Part shown: positions 1 through 9,231 of the stretch, one piece after another
Numbering within the stretch: the stretch's first letter is position 1
How the letters are laid out: each line of letters begins with the position of its first letter
DNA from: CAVZYN01 sp963779515
GTDB taxonomy: Bacteria; Pseudomonadota; Alphaproteobacteria; Rhizobiales; Hyphomicrobiaceae
Length of the DNA stretch: 64,000 bases
NCBI GenBank assembly: GCA_963779515.1
Contig: CAVZYN010000017.1
Span: 434,001 to 498,000, forward strand
Reading direction: 5' to 3'
Notes under the pieces: model-generated
The model's input: only the letters and a program-made list of their open reading frames with translations
Databases searched by the model: none
Told to the model about the DNA's origin: nothing
Position numbers and translations under genes: made by a program

Positions 1-438
1 GCGTTTGCAGCGGGCGGCCTGCTCGTGGAGGAGCGCCCAGTTGCCGGGGCCGCGTTGCTGATCTTGTTCAGCTTCCGTCGGATAGTCGAGGGAGAATTCA
101 AGATCCTTGAAGGCGGGCAAATCCGCATCCGGTACTGCGGCAACCGAGAAGCCGTTCGACGTCATTGTCAATTTCAACGGTTGGTCGCGGAGATAGCTCA
201 CGATCTCAAGGAATTCGGGATGAAGGCCGTTCTCGCCGGTGCCGAGATTGACGGAGCGGACAGGAATGCGCTCGACAACGGAGCGGACCTGTTCGAGCGT
301 CAGGCGATCGACGCGCGAGGGATCGCGGTAGCAGAACGAACACGCCAGATTGCACTCGTTTGTAAGGCCGAGGCCAAGGGCGAATTGTCGAGGCGGGCTT
401 ATCGATGCGCCGGAGGCGAGGTTTTGCGATTCTGACAT
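1..438 (-). CDS. Radical SAM protein, N-terminal part (runs off left edge)
   Basis: A reverse-strand frame opens with ATG at 438 and stays open to base 1, giving 146 residues with no stop. Residues 29-36 read CNLACSFC, a CX3CX2C motif that binds the [4Fe-4S] cluster of radical S-adenosylmethionine enzymes. It is followed by a Y-R-D stretch and a glycine-rich NLGTGENGLHPEF segment like the GGEP region of the family. The C-terminal half lies outside the window, so auxiliary Fe-S or SPASM domains cannot be judged. The gene is divergent from the methyltransferase that begins around 463-554, and the roughly 115-base gap could hold both promoters. Its substrate is unknown. Its position next to a selenium-type importer and selD suggests, by inference only, a role in that pathway. 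Confidence 0.85.
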   Translation of the reverse strand, partial: MSESQNLASGASISPPRQFALGLGLTNECNLACSFCYRDPSRVDRLTLEQVRSVVERIPVRSVNLGTGENGLHPEFLEIVSYLRDQPLKLTMTSNGFSVAAVPDADLPAFKDLEFSLDYPTEAEQDQQRGPGNWALLHEQAARCKR

Positions 439-553
439 GGATGTGTCTTGTGTGCCTGTGGTGTGACTGCTGATGTGTGGCCAACGGAGATTGCGAGGCG
501 CTCCCGTGTGACAACCAGATCAGGATCCGCAACTCTGGGACAATCACGTCTCG

Positions 554-1309
554 GTGTACGAGGAGGTGTTCGAGCCGCTGACACAGACCTTTGCCGATGC
601 TGCGATCGCGAGCCTCGACCTGAAGCCTGGACAGCTGGTTTTGGACAGTGGTGCTGGTGCCGGAGGTGCCGCCCTCGCGATGGCCTCGCTCGGGTTGCAT
701 GTGACGGCAATCGATATCGCGCCCGGCATGGTGGAGCGAATGCGAACGCGGGCGATCGCCGCGGGCGTCGCGCTGGATGCGAGAGTGATGAATGGCGAGG
801 CGCTGGACCTGAGGACGGCCAGCTTCAACGCGGCTGTGTCCGTGTTCGGTGTCATTCTCTATCCTGATGCGATGAGAGGAGTCGCGGAAATGGTGCGCGT
901 GGTCCGCCCCGGTGGGCGCATCAGCGTCGTGACATGGACCGAGCCGGAGCGTTACGAACTGGCGGCGAGGCCGCGCGCGGCGGCTTTGGCGGTCTGGCCG
1001 GAGATGCCGCATGCGCCGTTGCCGCCGCAACTGCGCTATCGCGATGGCAAGGACTTTCGGACGTTGTTTGAGAGTGCTGGATGCGGAGACGTCCTGGTCA
1101 CGCGGGTCGAGGCAGTGCTGCATGCGCCGTCCGCGCGCTGGATTGGGGAGCGCATCGCGTTTGCGCCGGGAATGACCGCAATGCTCGCCGGACTTGGGGA
1201 CCGGCGGAAGGCAGTGCTGGATCGTTTCGTGGGTGATCTGGAAACGGACTATGGCACAGGTGCAATCCGGTTGGGGGCCGTCGCACTCATAGGCACTGCG
1301 CGATTGTAG
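554..1309 (+). CDS. Class I SAM-dependent methyltransferase, N-terminus possibly displaced by a frame change
   Basis: The protein has a Rossmann-type methyltransferase core. Motif I is VLDSGAGAGGAAL near residue 29, an acidic residue follows in TAIDIAPGM, and a post-motif region VRVVRPGGRISVVTW is typical of UbiE/ArsM-like enzymes. The listed start is GTG at 554. The same frame upstream of it reads QPDQDPQLWDNHVS, which looks like genuine methyltransferase N-terminus, but it is closed by TGA at 509-511. One frame earlier, a GTG at 463 opens VTADVWPTEIARRSR. A single extra base near 505-512 would join the two into a plausible start. The substrate is unknown. The context (radical SAM gene upstream; importer and selD downstream) makes a small-molecule, possibly selenium-related, methyl transfer conceivable but unproven. 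Confidence 0.75.
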   Translation: MYEEVFEPLTQTFADAAIASLDLKPGQLVLDSGAGAGGAALAMASLGLHVTAIDIAPGMVERMRTRAIAAGVALDARVMNGEALDLRTASFNAAVSVFGVILYPDAMRGVAEMVRVVRPGGRISVVTWTEPERYELAARPRAAALAVWPEMPHAPLPPQLRYRDGKDFRTLFESAGCGDVLVTRVEAVLHAPSARWIGERIAFAPGMTAMLAGLGDRRKAVLDRFVGDLETDYGTGAIRLGAVALIGTARL

Positions 1310-1425
1310 TGACACCAAAGTCGTGGTCACGCACCTTTGATTCAGTGCCAGCCCTTTGTGTAAGGACGCCGTTCACCGGCTCGGTCAATGTCGAGCGATG
1401 TTCAATTCCGAACGGGAGATTTTGA

Positions 1426-2292
1426 ATGCTGCGTCGCGCGCTGTTGGCGATGATTGCCCTGGCCATTCCCATGACGGGCATAGCCAATGCCCAGCAAAAG
1501 ACGCTGGTTTTCACTGCGATTCCCGATGAAGACGAAACGCGTCTCGTCGAACGTTTCACGCAATATGCCAAGTACTTCGAGGCAAAACTTGGCGTGCCCG
1601 TGAAGTATCTGCCCGTGAAGAGCTATCCGGCTGCGGTTACGGCCTTTACCAACAATCAGGTTCAGTTCGCCTGGTTCGGCGGACTGACGGGCGTGCAGGC
1701 GCGCTTGGCTGTTCCAGGGTCGCAGGCGATCGCACAAGGTGCAGAAGATGTCGCGTTCAAGAGCTACTTCATCGCAAATGCGACTACGGGACTGAAGCAA
1801 GGCAAGGATTTTCCGAGAGAGATCACGGGCAAGACCTTTACCTTTGGCGCGCGCGGCTCGACTTCGGGGCGTCTCTTTCCGGAGAATTTTATTCGCGAAG
1901 CAACAGGCAAGGGGCCGGAGGCGGTATTCTCGCGCGTTGGGTATTCGGGTGATCACAGCCGCACAATCCAGCTCGTTCAATCGGGGGCTTTCGAGGTCGG
2001 CGTGGTCAATCATCTCGTGTGGGAGCAAGAGCTCAAGAGCGGAAAGATCGATCCGAAGGCTGTTTCGGTCATCTGGGAAACACCAACGTATCCGGACTAT
2101 CACTGGGTCGCGCGCGGTGATCTCGATGCGAATTTTGGCGCGGGGTTCCGAGACAAGCTCACGGCTGCAATCCTTGCGATCGATGACAAGAAACTATTGG
2201 ACATCTTCGATCGATCGAAATTCATCGCGACCAAAAACGAGAATTACAAGGCGATCGAGGATGTCGGCAAACTGACAGGGTTGATCAACTGA
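1426..2292 (+). CDS. PhnD-like periplasmic substrate-binding protein of a selenium-associated ABC importer
   Basis: This is a 288-residue exported binding protein. A signal peptide (MLRR, hydrophobic stretch to about residue 20, cleavage after ANA) precedes the mature protein. Motifs match the PhnD/phosphite-binding fold: VQFAWFGG near 79-86, a GSTSG anion-binding turn at 144-148, and YSGDHSRT near 173-180. PhnD proteins bind phosphonates or phosphite. A subfamily found beside selenium genes is curated as a putative selenate-binding protein. The ATPase, the permease and a selD fusion follow immediately with no phn catabolic genes, which favours a selenium oxyanion as ligand. That assignment is inference from context. 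Confidence 0.85.
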   Translation: MLRRALLAMIALAIPMTGIANAQQKTLVFTAIPDEDETRLVERFTQYAKYFEAKLGVPVKYLPVKSYPAAVTAFTNNQVQFAWFGGLTGVQARLAVPGSQAIAQGAEDVAFKSYFIANATTGLKQGKDFPREITGKTFTFGARGSTSGRLFPENFIREATGKGPEAVFSRVGYSGDHSRTIQLVQSGAFEVGVVNHLVWEQELKSGKIDPKAVSVIWETPTYPDYHWVARGDLDANFGAGFRDKLTAAILAIDDKKLLDIFDRSKFIATKNENYKAIEDVGKLTGLIN

Positions 2293-2297
2293 ACGCA

Positions 2298-3008
2298 TTG
2301 CGACACCAGGCAAGCATTGAAAATCCGGCGTCGTTAGCGGCGCCGGAGTTGTGTTTTGAACTGAAGCGCGCGTCTGCCATCTATGGTGGTGAGCGCGTCC
2401 TATTCGACGTTGATATCGAGATTCGCGCTGGCGAACGCGTCGCGCTGATGGGGCGCAGTGGCGCCGGCAAGTCGACATTGCTCAATCTATTGCACGCGCA
2501 GGCCCCCGATAGGATCGCGCTGGTTCCGCAGGCGGCAGCGCTGGTCAGGCCGTTGTCGGTGTTTCACAATGTCTACATGGGGCGGCTGGATCGCCGGCGC
2601 ACGTTAGAGAATTTGAGAACGCTGCTAAGGCCACGCGCGTCCGACATCGAAGACATCAGCCGCGTGCTAGGCGATGTCGAACTCGCGGATAAAATTCATG
2701 CAAGGGCGGGAGAACTTTCGGGTGGCCAGCAACAAAGGGTGTCGGTGGCGCGCGCGCTCTACAATGGGCGCGCGGTTTTGCTGGCTGACGAACCGGTTTC
2801 GGCGTTAGACCGCGTGCAGGGCGCTGCAATTTTGCGGCTGCTGAAGCAGCGCCACCAAACGCTGGTTCTCGCGCTTCATGACGTGCCGCTGGCACTCGAA
2901 CACTGCGACCGGATCGTCGTGCTCGAATTTGGCCGGAAGATTATGGACGCACCGACTTCGGGGTTAAGTCCGGCCGCACTTTATAGCGTGTTTGGCGGTG
3001 CGACGTGA
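2298..3008 (+). CDS. ABC transporter ATP-binding protein (PhnC-like)
   Basis: The ATPase subunit drives import through the permease encoded next. Walker A is GRSGAGKST at residues 52-60, the Q-loop glutamine lies in LVPQA near 78, the signature LSGGQQQR is at 140-147, and Walker B LLADEP is near 161-166 with the switch histidine in ALHDV. At 236 residues it has the usual length for the family. The start shown is TTG at 2298, six bases after the upstream stop. No in-frame ATG precedes the conserved domain, so the start is uncertain. The stop overlaps the next start in a GTGA, implying translational coupling in one importer operon. Confidence 0.85.
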   Translation: MRHQASIENPASLAAPELCFELKRASAIYGGERVLFDVDIEIRAGERVALMGRSGAGKSTLLNLLHAQAPDRIALVPQAAALVRPLSVFHNVYMGRLDRRRTLENLRTLLRPRASDIEDISRVLGDVELADKIHARAGELSGGQQQRVSVARALYNGRAVLLADEPVSALDRVQGAAILRLLKQRHQTLVLALHDVPLALEHCDRIVVLEFGRKIMDAPTSGLSPAALYSVFGGAT

Positions 3009-4549
3009 GCCGGTTGGCCTATGCGAATACGACGGGTCTGTTTCTGCTAACGGCCTTGCTGTGTTTTTTGGTCGCGGACATTGCCGTGACGGCTTCGAAT
3101 CCTTGGTTTGAGATTCGCCGCCTCGCGCAGGCGATCCTTCGGCCAGATCTTTTTTCCATTGAAGCATGGAGTATCGTGCTGACGGTCGCGTTTGCGGTTC
3201 TCGGCGTTGGCCTTGGTGCCAGCGCGGGGATGTTGTTTGCGATCGCTTATCCCAAATGGCGCGCCGTTCGGATCGCCGCGACGGTTCTCCGGTCGATCCA
3301 CGAACTGTTTTGGGCGCTGCTGTTGATTCAGGTGTTTGGAATTGGCGCGACCGCCGGGGTGCTGGCGATCGCGTTGCCGTATGCGGGGATCTTCGCCAAG
3401 GTCTATGCCGAGATGATCGAGGAGGCTGATCTTACGGCCGAGCGCGTGTTGCCATCAGGAACATCTGCCGTATCGGCTTTTGCTTTCGCGCGATTGCCGG
3501 AACTCGCCGAGAGATTCCGCACATACACTCTCTATCGGCTCGAATGTGGCATGCGCTCGACTTTGATCCTCGGGTTCATTGGATTGCCGACGGTTGGGTT
3601 TCATCTCGAGAGTTACTTCAAGCAAGGCAACTATCAGCAGGCCATGGCCTTACTTGCTGTGTTCTACATCTTGATAGGGACGCGACGGATCTGGGCGCGC
3701 GCCTGGACAATTCCGATCTTGGTGCTCGGCAGTCTTTTGGTTTTGCCCGAGGCGATCGGTGGCGGGTCGGTCTGGGCAAATTTCGTTCGGTTTGTGACAC
3801 ACGATATTGTGCCGTCACCACTGAGAAAACCTGACGCATCGTTGTTGGGTTCGATGAGCGCGCTGTGGTCGTGGTTTTGGGCAATTTTCACCGGACAAAT
3901 TCTTCCGGGTGTTTGGCAGACACTCGTCTTGTCGCAGATCGCGCTGGTTGCGATGGGGGTGATGGCGCTCGGCCTGTTCCCGCTGATCTCGCAGCGCTTC
4001 ACGGGGCGGATCGGGCAGGTCGCGGGTCGTGTGTTGCTGGTGGTCGTGCGCTCGACGCCCGAATACATGCTGGCTTACGTGCTGTTGCAGCTGCTCGGGC
4101 CGTCGATGCTTCCCGCCATTATCGCCTTGTCGGTGCACAACGCCGGGATTGTCGGATATCTGATGGGGCGGCATTCCGATACGATTGAGTATCGCGCGGA
4201 CGCGCCGTCGGGTTTCAATCTCTACGCCTTCGAAACGGTGCCGCGGCTCTATGGGCAGTTCCTTGCCTATTGTCTCTATCGGTGGGAGATCATTGTCCGT
4301 GAGAGTGCGATCTTTGGGATTCTCGGAGTGACGACGCTCGGCTACTATGTGGATGCTGCCATCTCGGAACTTCGATTCGACGTTGCCGTTGTGTTGATAC
4401 TTGCGACAGTCGTGTTGTCGGCGGGGATCGACTATGTTTCGCGGACACTGCGGACAGCACTGCGGTTGACGACACTACCGACGCGATTGGCGGAGGCGCC
4501 CGGTGCGGCGGGACCGAACGGTGCGACGCTCAAAGGACATTGTGCCTGA
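3005..4549 (+). CDS. ABC transporter permease with two fused PhnE-like domains
   Basis: This inner-membrane component has 514 residues, about twice the length of a single PhnE. It contains two copies of the binding-protein-dependent transport fold. The first has its coupling-helix region near IALPYAGIFAKVYAEM. The second, after about residue 290, has SVHNAGIVGYLMGRH. Each half therefore carries its own ATPase contact, and one polypeptide can replace the usual permease dimer. The GTG start overlaps the ATPase stop, and the TGA stop overlaps the ATG of the next gene (TGATG), so translation is probably coupled along the operon. Substrate specificity is set by the PhnD-like protein. Confidence 0.85.
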   Translation: MSRLAYANTTGLFLLTALLCFLVADIAVTASNPWFEIRRLAQAILRPDLFSIEAWSIVLTVAFAVLGVGLGASAGMLFAIAYPKWRAVRIAATVLRSIHELFWALLLIQVFGIGATAGVLAIALPYAGIFAKVYAEMIEEADLTAERVLPSGTSAVSAFAFARLPELAERFRTYTLYRLECGMRSTLILGFIGLPTVGFHLESYFKQGNYQQAMALLAVFYILIGTRRIWARAWTIPILVLGSLLVLPEAIGGGSVWANFVRFVTHDIVPSPLRKPDASLLGSMSALWSWFWAIFTGQILPGVWQTLVLSQIALVAMGVMALGLFPLISQRFTGRIGQVAGRVLLVVVRSTPEYMLAYVLLQLLGPSMLPAIIALSVHNAGIVGYLMGRHSDTIEYRADAPSGFNLYAFETVPRLYGQFLAYCLYRWEIIVRESAIFGILGVTTLGYYVDAAISELRFDVAVVLILATVVLSAGIDYVSRTLRTALRLTTLPTRLAEAPGAAGPNGATLKGHCA

Positions 4550-6892
4550 TGCAGACGCGTGTGCCTATCATCAAGGATGTCGTATTGGTTGGTGCGGGCC
4601 ATGCGCATGTCGGTGTGCTGCGCATGATGGGCATGAATCCGATTCCCGGCGTCCGTTTCACACTGATCACGCGCGAGGTCGATACGCCCTACTCCGGCAT
4701 GCTGCCAGGCATGATCGCTGGTCACTACACGACGGATGAAGCGCACATCGATACGGGGCCGCTCGCGAGATTTGCGGGTGCGCGCCTCTACAACAGCGAA
4801 GTGACCGGTCTTGATCTTGCAAGCAAGCGCGTGATCTGCCGTGATCGCCCACCGGTGCCGTACGATATTCTCTCAATCAATATAGGGTCGACGCCGGGTG
4901 CGCGCGATGTGCCGGGCGCGGCCGAGCATGCGGTGCCTGTGAAGCCGATCGACGGGTTCCTGCCGCGGTTTGAGGCGGCGCGAGATCGTGTGATGAAGGC
5001 CAAGGGACGCGCGCGCATCGGTGTCGTTGGTGGGGGCGCAGGCGGTGTCGAGTTGCTGCTGGCGCTGCATCACCGATTGATGCGCGATGTGACGTCGGCG
5101 GGTTACGATGCCGCTGGGCTCTCATTCGTTCTGGTGACGTCGTCGCCGGACCTGCTACCGACGCTGCCGGCGGAGACGCGCGGCCGCTTCGCCAAGCTGA
5201 TGGTCGAGCGTGGCATCGTGGTGCGCACCAACGCGCGCGTCACAGCCGTGCATGATAAAGCGGTCGAGATTGCGGGCGGCGAACGGATCGGTATCGACGA
5301 GATTTTCTGGACGACGCGCGCCGCAGCTGCACCGTGGCTGAGGGAGACGGGGCTTGCCCTCGATGACAAAGGCTTCGTCCGCGTCGGGCGCACGCTGCAG
5401 TCAGCGTCACACCCCGATGTGTTCGCCGTCGGCGATGTTGCTGCAATTGAAGGCGTCGATATCCCGAAATCGGGCGTCTACGCGGTCCGCAGCGCCAAGC
5501 CGCTCGCAACCAATATTCGCAAGCTGATCGGGGGCGAACCGCTGATCAAGCACAAGCCGCAGAGCGAGGCGCTGTATCTGATCTCGACGGGCGGCACTCA
5601 TGCGATCGGCACGCGCAATGGGATCACGTTCGAAGGGCCATGGGTGTGGCGGCTGAAGGATTGGATCGATCGCCGGTTTATGGATCGGTTCAACGCATTG
5701 CCGGAGATGGTGCAGGCCGAGCCGGTCCATGTGGCGGGCATTGCAGACGTGGCCGCGATCAAGGAAATTTCCGCGATTGGCGATGCGGTGTGGCGGATGC
5801 GGCGCAAAGGTTGGCGCAACGGTTCTATCACGGGCGCTGGGCACCATTGTGCCCGTCGATCGCGACGACGTCGTGGTCGGGCTGGATGCGCCGGACGACG
5901 CGGCGATCGTGGACACCGGCGGGCCACGGCTTTCGGTGCAATCCGTCGACTACTTCCGTGCGATCGTCGATGACCCCTATTCGTTCGGCAAGATCGCGGC
6001 GACGCATGCGCTTGGCGACGTATTCGCGATGGGTGGCGAGCCGCAGTCGGCGCTTGCCATTGCGACTGTGCCATATGGACTGGAGTCAAAGGTCGAGGCC
6101 GATCTCGGCGCGATGATGACAGGCGCAAACGAGGTGCTCCGTGACGTCAATTGCGCGCTGGTCGGCGGGCACACCAGCGAGGGTGCGGAGTTGGCACTCG
6201 GGTTTGCTGTCAATGGGCTGGTCGCGCGGGAGGCGGCGACGCGCAAAGGTGGCTTGATGCCGGGTGATGCGCTCATCCTGACAAAACCGATTGGCACGGG
6301 CACGCTGCTTGCGGCGGACATGCGAGGGAAAGCCCGCGCACGATGGGTGGTCGCGGCAATCCGGCATATGACCCACAACAATGCAAGGGCGGCGGAGATC
6401 CTTGCGCGCCATGATGTGCACGCCGCGACGGATGTGACGGGCTTTGGCCTGCTTGGGCATCTCGTGGAGATGGTGCGGGCTTCGAATGTCGACGTGACGC
6501 TCGATTTGCGGCGCGTTCCGCTGCTCGATGGCGTGCGGGAAACTATGGCGCTTGGAATCTTCTCATCACTGCAGCCGCAGAATGTGCGCTTGCGGCGCGC
6601 GATCAGAGATCTCGAGGTGGTCTCTAAGGATCCACTTTATCCCGCGCTATTCGACCCGCAGACCGCTGGTGGTTTGCTCGCGTCGGTTCCCATCGAGGAG
6701 GCTGGCGCGTGCGTCACGGCCTTGCGGGCGGCCGGCTATGACAACGCTGTGGTGATCGGCAGTGTTCAGGCGCGTTCAACAGTGCTTGAGCCGATTGCAA
6801 TCGATCTCGGTAGTACTGAAAGAATTCAACATAGCTCAGCCGCCAATAAAATTGGCGCCAAGGAGGCCACCCGTGCGCACGAACCCGTTTAA
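4549..6892 (+). pseudogene. selD: FAD/NAD oxidoreductase fused to selenide, water dikinase (SelD), split by a frame change
   Basis: The first part, from ATG 4549 with an AAAGGA ribosome site, is a pyridine-nucleotide-disulfide-type oxidoreductase. It has an FAD motif VGAGHAHVG at residues 14-22 and an NAD motif GVVGGGAGGVE near 158-168. The second part is SelD, which makes selenophosphate from selenide and ATP: MRCGGCGAKVG carries the catalytic Cys and Lys, followed by VDYFRAIVDDPY, GGHTSEGAE and DVTGFGLLGH. Such NDH-SelD fusions are known in alphaproteobacteria. Here the two parts are in different frames. The oxidoreductase frame runs on to a stop at 5973, while SelD lies one base ahead, and deleting one base near 5779-5782 joins them. 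SelD could also start independently at ATG 5783. The ends overlap the permease and DoxX genes. Confidence 0.8.
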
Positions 6893-7526
6893 TGACGCCT
6901 GGCTCTTCTTGCTTGGCCGTACCGATGATCATGTCAACAGCGGGATTGGCCCGCTGCTTGTTGTACTCTTCATCGCATTGCTCGTCGCAAGCGCGTGGAT
7001 CGCGCGACAGAACTGGGTTCAGGATGCGGCACAGCGCACGTGGGAGCATCTGACCACCTGGCTGATGCGCGTCTTCATCGGCATCATGTGGTTTCAGGGC
7101 TCGCTCTGGAAACTGCCGTTGCCGGTGTCGGGCGGTCTGAAGGGGTGGACCGAAAACATCGGAACGAATGCGGCGTTCGATTTTCACCGTTGGATCGCGA
7201 CGAACGTTCTGGTTCCAATGCTGCCGGTGCTCAACCCGATCGTGTTTCTGACTGAGCTGTCGCTTGGCATCGCATTCATTCTCGGGTTCATGGTGCGGCC
7301 GATGGCCGTGATCGGCATCTTGTTCGTCGCGCATCTCTGGCTCGGACTTTATCATCACCCGGCGGAGTGGCCCTGGCTCTATATCTTCCTGATCTTCCTG
7401 CAGGGGCTCTTCATCATGCATCAGGCCGGGAAGAGCCTCGGGCTTGATGCGTTGCTGAGCCGCAAGGCGTTTGGTCCGTTTGCAGGTGATGGGCGGATCG
7501 CAAAGCTCTATCGGCAATTCGCTTGA
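6873..7526 (+). CDS. DoxX-like integral membrane protein
   Basis: This is a 217-residue protein with four or more hydrophobic segments. The start is GTG at 6873, set by a clear AAGGAGG ribosome site at 6860-6866. That start lies inside the end of selD, so the genes overlap by 20 bases and are probably co-translated. The arrangement of a short cytoplasmic start, a helix near residues 25-45, the RVFIGIMWFQGSLWKLP segment and a last helix ending in HQAGKSLGLD resembles the DoxX/DoxD superfamily, which includes thiosulfate:quinone oxidoreductase subunits and many uncharacterised proteins. A redox role next to the flavoprotein-SelD fusion is plausible, but the sequence does not show it. Confidence 0.75.
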   Translation: MRTNPFNDAWLFLLGRTDDHVNSGIGPLLVVLFIALLVASAWIARQNWVQDAAQRTWEHLTTWLMRVFIGIMWFQGSLWKLPLPVSGGLKGWTENIGTNAAFDFHRWIATNVLVPMLPVLNPIVFLTELSLGIAFILGFMVRPMAVIGILFVAHLWLGLYHHPAEWPWLYIFLIFLQGLFIMHQAGKSLGLDALLSRKAFGPFAGDGRIAKLYRQFA

Positions 7527-7538
7527 GCTTCGTTGTGT

Positions 7539-8340
7539 CTAGGTGTGCAGACCTTCGCGCCGCAATGTTCGCGCGAGACGCAGGAATGTCGTGGCGAGCA
7601 CCCAGGCGACCTTGATCGAAACGGCGAAGTTGCCTGAAACTTTCGAGACGCCGCCGGCGCGCCGCTTTTGTCCGACGGGGATTTCGACAATGCGGAGGCC
7701 TTTTGCGGCGGCGCGCATCTGCATTTCCAGGTTCCAGCCGAACGTATCTTCGCGCATACCGAGGCGATCGAGAGCGGCTCGGCTGATTGCGCGAAACGGC
7801 GACATATCCGTGTAATGCACGCGATAGAGCATGCGCATCAATGCGCCCGCGAGTCGACCGGCGACGATTTGAGGCAGCGACAAGCTCCCCGGCTCCCGCA
7901 CCCCGCCGAGTCGTGACCCATGCGTGAAGTCAGCGGTTCCGGCTGTGATCGGCGCGACGAGGGCCGGAATGTTTTCGAGCCGGTCGCTGCCGTCACCGTC
8001 GACGAAAAGCACAATGTTCGAGTTCGCGTTTCATTTCGGTGATGCCGGTCAGCATGGCTCGACCGTAGCCTCGTCGGCTTTCAGTGATGACGCGGGCGCC
8101 GGCGCGCAGTGCGCGTGTCACCGTCTCGTCCTTCGACATTCCGTCGATGACGATGACCTCGCCGACACCCTGCGCCAGGATGGCGGAGACGACGGGGCCG
8201 ATCGCATCTTCCTCGTCGAGGCAGGGGATGATGACGCTGACGGAGTTGAGATGACGGCAGCGATCAGACACTTTGCTGGTTCCTCCGCTGGTTCGTACCA
8301 TCAATTTGGTGCGGTGCACTCGCCGCGCGTTGATGCTCAC
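7539..8340 (-). pseudogene. Family 2 glycosyltransferase, split by a frame change
   Basis: The upstream part (8340 downward) starts MSINARR and contains SVSVIIPCLDEED, VIVIDGMSKDET and the RRGYGRAM segment of GT-A fold polyprenyl-phosphate-type glycosyltransferases. The downstream part, in another frame, continues directly with IVLFVDGDGSDR (the metal-binding DxD region), FTHGSRL and MSPFRAI, ending at 7539. Removing one base near 8016 restores a continuous protein of about 266 residues. The gene is divergent from the YiiX-like gene (70-base gap) and converges on the DoxX gene. The sugar donor and acceptor are unknown. Confidence 0.8.
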
Positions 8341-8410
8341 CAGCGATTGAGTTGTGTTGAGCCGGCGGCTTCAGTAGCCTTGAGACGCGTGGATGTCCGA
8401 GAGGGTGCAC

Positions 8411-9229
8411 ATGTCGCACTTCGATTTGTTTCTCAGTTGGCTCGGCAATCGGATCAGCGGGCACGTGTCCTGCGTCCCTGACGCAAGCGCGACACCCATT
8501 CACACGGATGTTGAACGGATGCGCCGGATTCTGCAAACTGGCGACGTCTTGCTTGTCGATGGTTGCGACAAAGTGTCGGCAGCCATTCGTTACCTGACGC
8601 AATCGAGCTGGTCGCACGCGGCGATGTATGTAGGTGATGTGGTTGGCGCGAAAACGGCGAATGGCGAGCCGCACGCGCTGATCGAAATGAACCTCGGCGA
8701 GGGGTGCGTCTCCTCTCCTCTTTCGAAATACAGGCACTATCCGACGCGGATCTGCCGTCCGGTCAACCTGACCGAGGCTGATAGGCGGGCGGTGGTCCAA
8801 TTCATGACCGAGCGCATCGGCCTCACCTACGACCCGCGCAACGTCTTCGATATTGCGCGTTATCTGATCCCGCATCCGCCTGTGCCGCAACGATGGCGGC
8901 GCAAAATGCTGGCTTTGGGCTCGGGAGAACCAACACGGGCGATCTGCTCGACATTGATTGCGCAGGCGTTCCAATCAATTCGCTATCCGATCCTGCCGCA
9001 TATCGAACGCACCGGCGCCTCGAATGGTTATACTGCGGATGAGATTTTCCATATTCGGCATCACAGCCTTTTTGCGCCGCGAGATTTCGATGTGTCGCCG
9101 TTCTTCGATGTGATCAAACCGGCCGTGGCGGACGGCTTCAACTACAAGAGCGTCGCCTGGGGTGACGGTGGTCAACCGATCCCGCCGCCGACCCGTGCCA
9201 TCGCATCAACCGCGACAACGCGAAACTGA
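8411..9229 (+). CDS. YiiX/YebB-like permuted papain-fold (NlpC/P60-related) protein
   Basis: The protein matches the circularly permuted papain-like (YiiX/DUF830) family. LQTGDVLLVDG near the start is followed by SSWSHAAMYVGD with the catalytic histidine, then GLTYDPRNVFDI, and RAICSTLIAQAF with the catalytic cysteine. The order His then Cys is the permuted arrangement. ATG 8411 is preferred over the in-frame ATG at 8393 because GAGAGG at 8399-8404 gives it a six-base-spaced ribosome site. No signal peptide is obvious. Family members act on amides or lipids, but few are characterised. It stands alone on this strand among the reverse-strand glycosyltransferase and radical-SAM genes. Confidence 0.75.
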   Translation: MSHFDLFLSWLGNRISGHVSCVPDASATPIHTDVERMRRILQTGDVLLVDGCDKVSAAIRYLTQSSWSHAAMYVGDVVGAKTANGEPHALIEMNLGEGCVSSPLSKYRHYPTRICRPVNLTEADRRAVVQFMTERIGLTYDPRNVFDIARYLIPHPPVPQRWRRKMLALGSGEPTRAICSTLIAQAFQSIRYPILPHIERTGASNGYTADEIFHIRHHSLFAPRDFDVSPFFDVIKPAVADGFNYKSVAWGDGGQPIPPPTRAIASTATTRN

Positions 9230-9231
9230 TC

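Noticed and set aside
206..1330. Long reverse-strand frame of 374 codons over the methyltransferase
   Set aside because: It is His/Arg-rich antisense of real coding sequence and has no recognisable domain.
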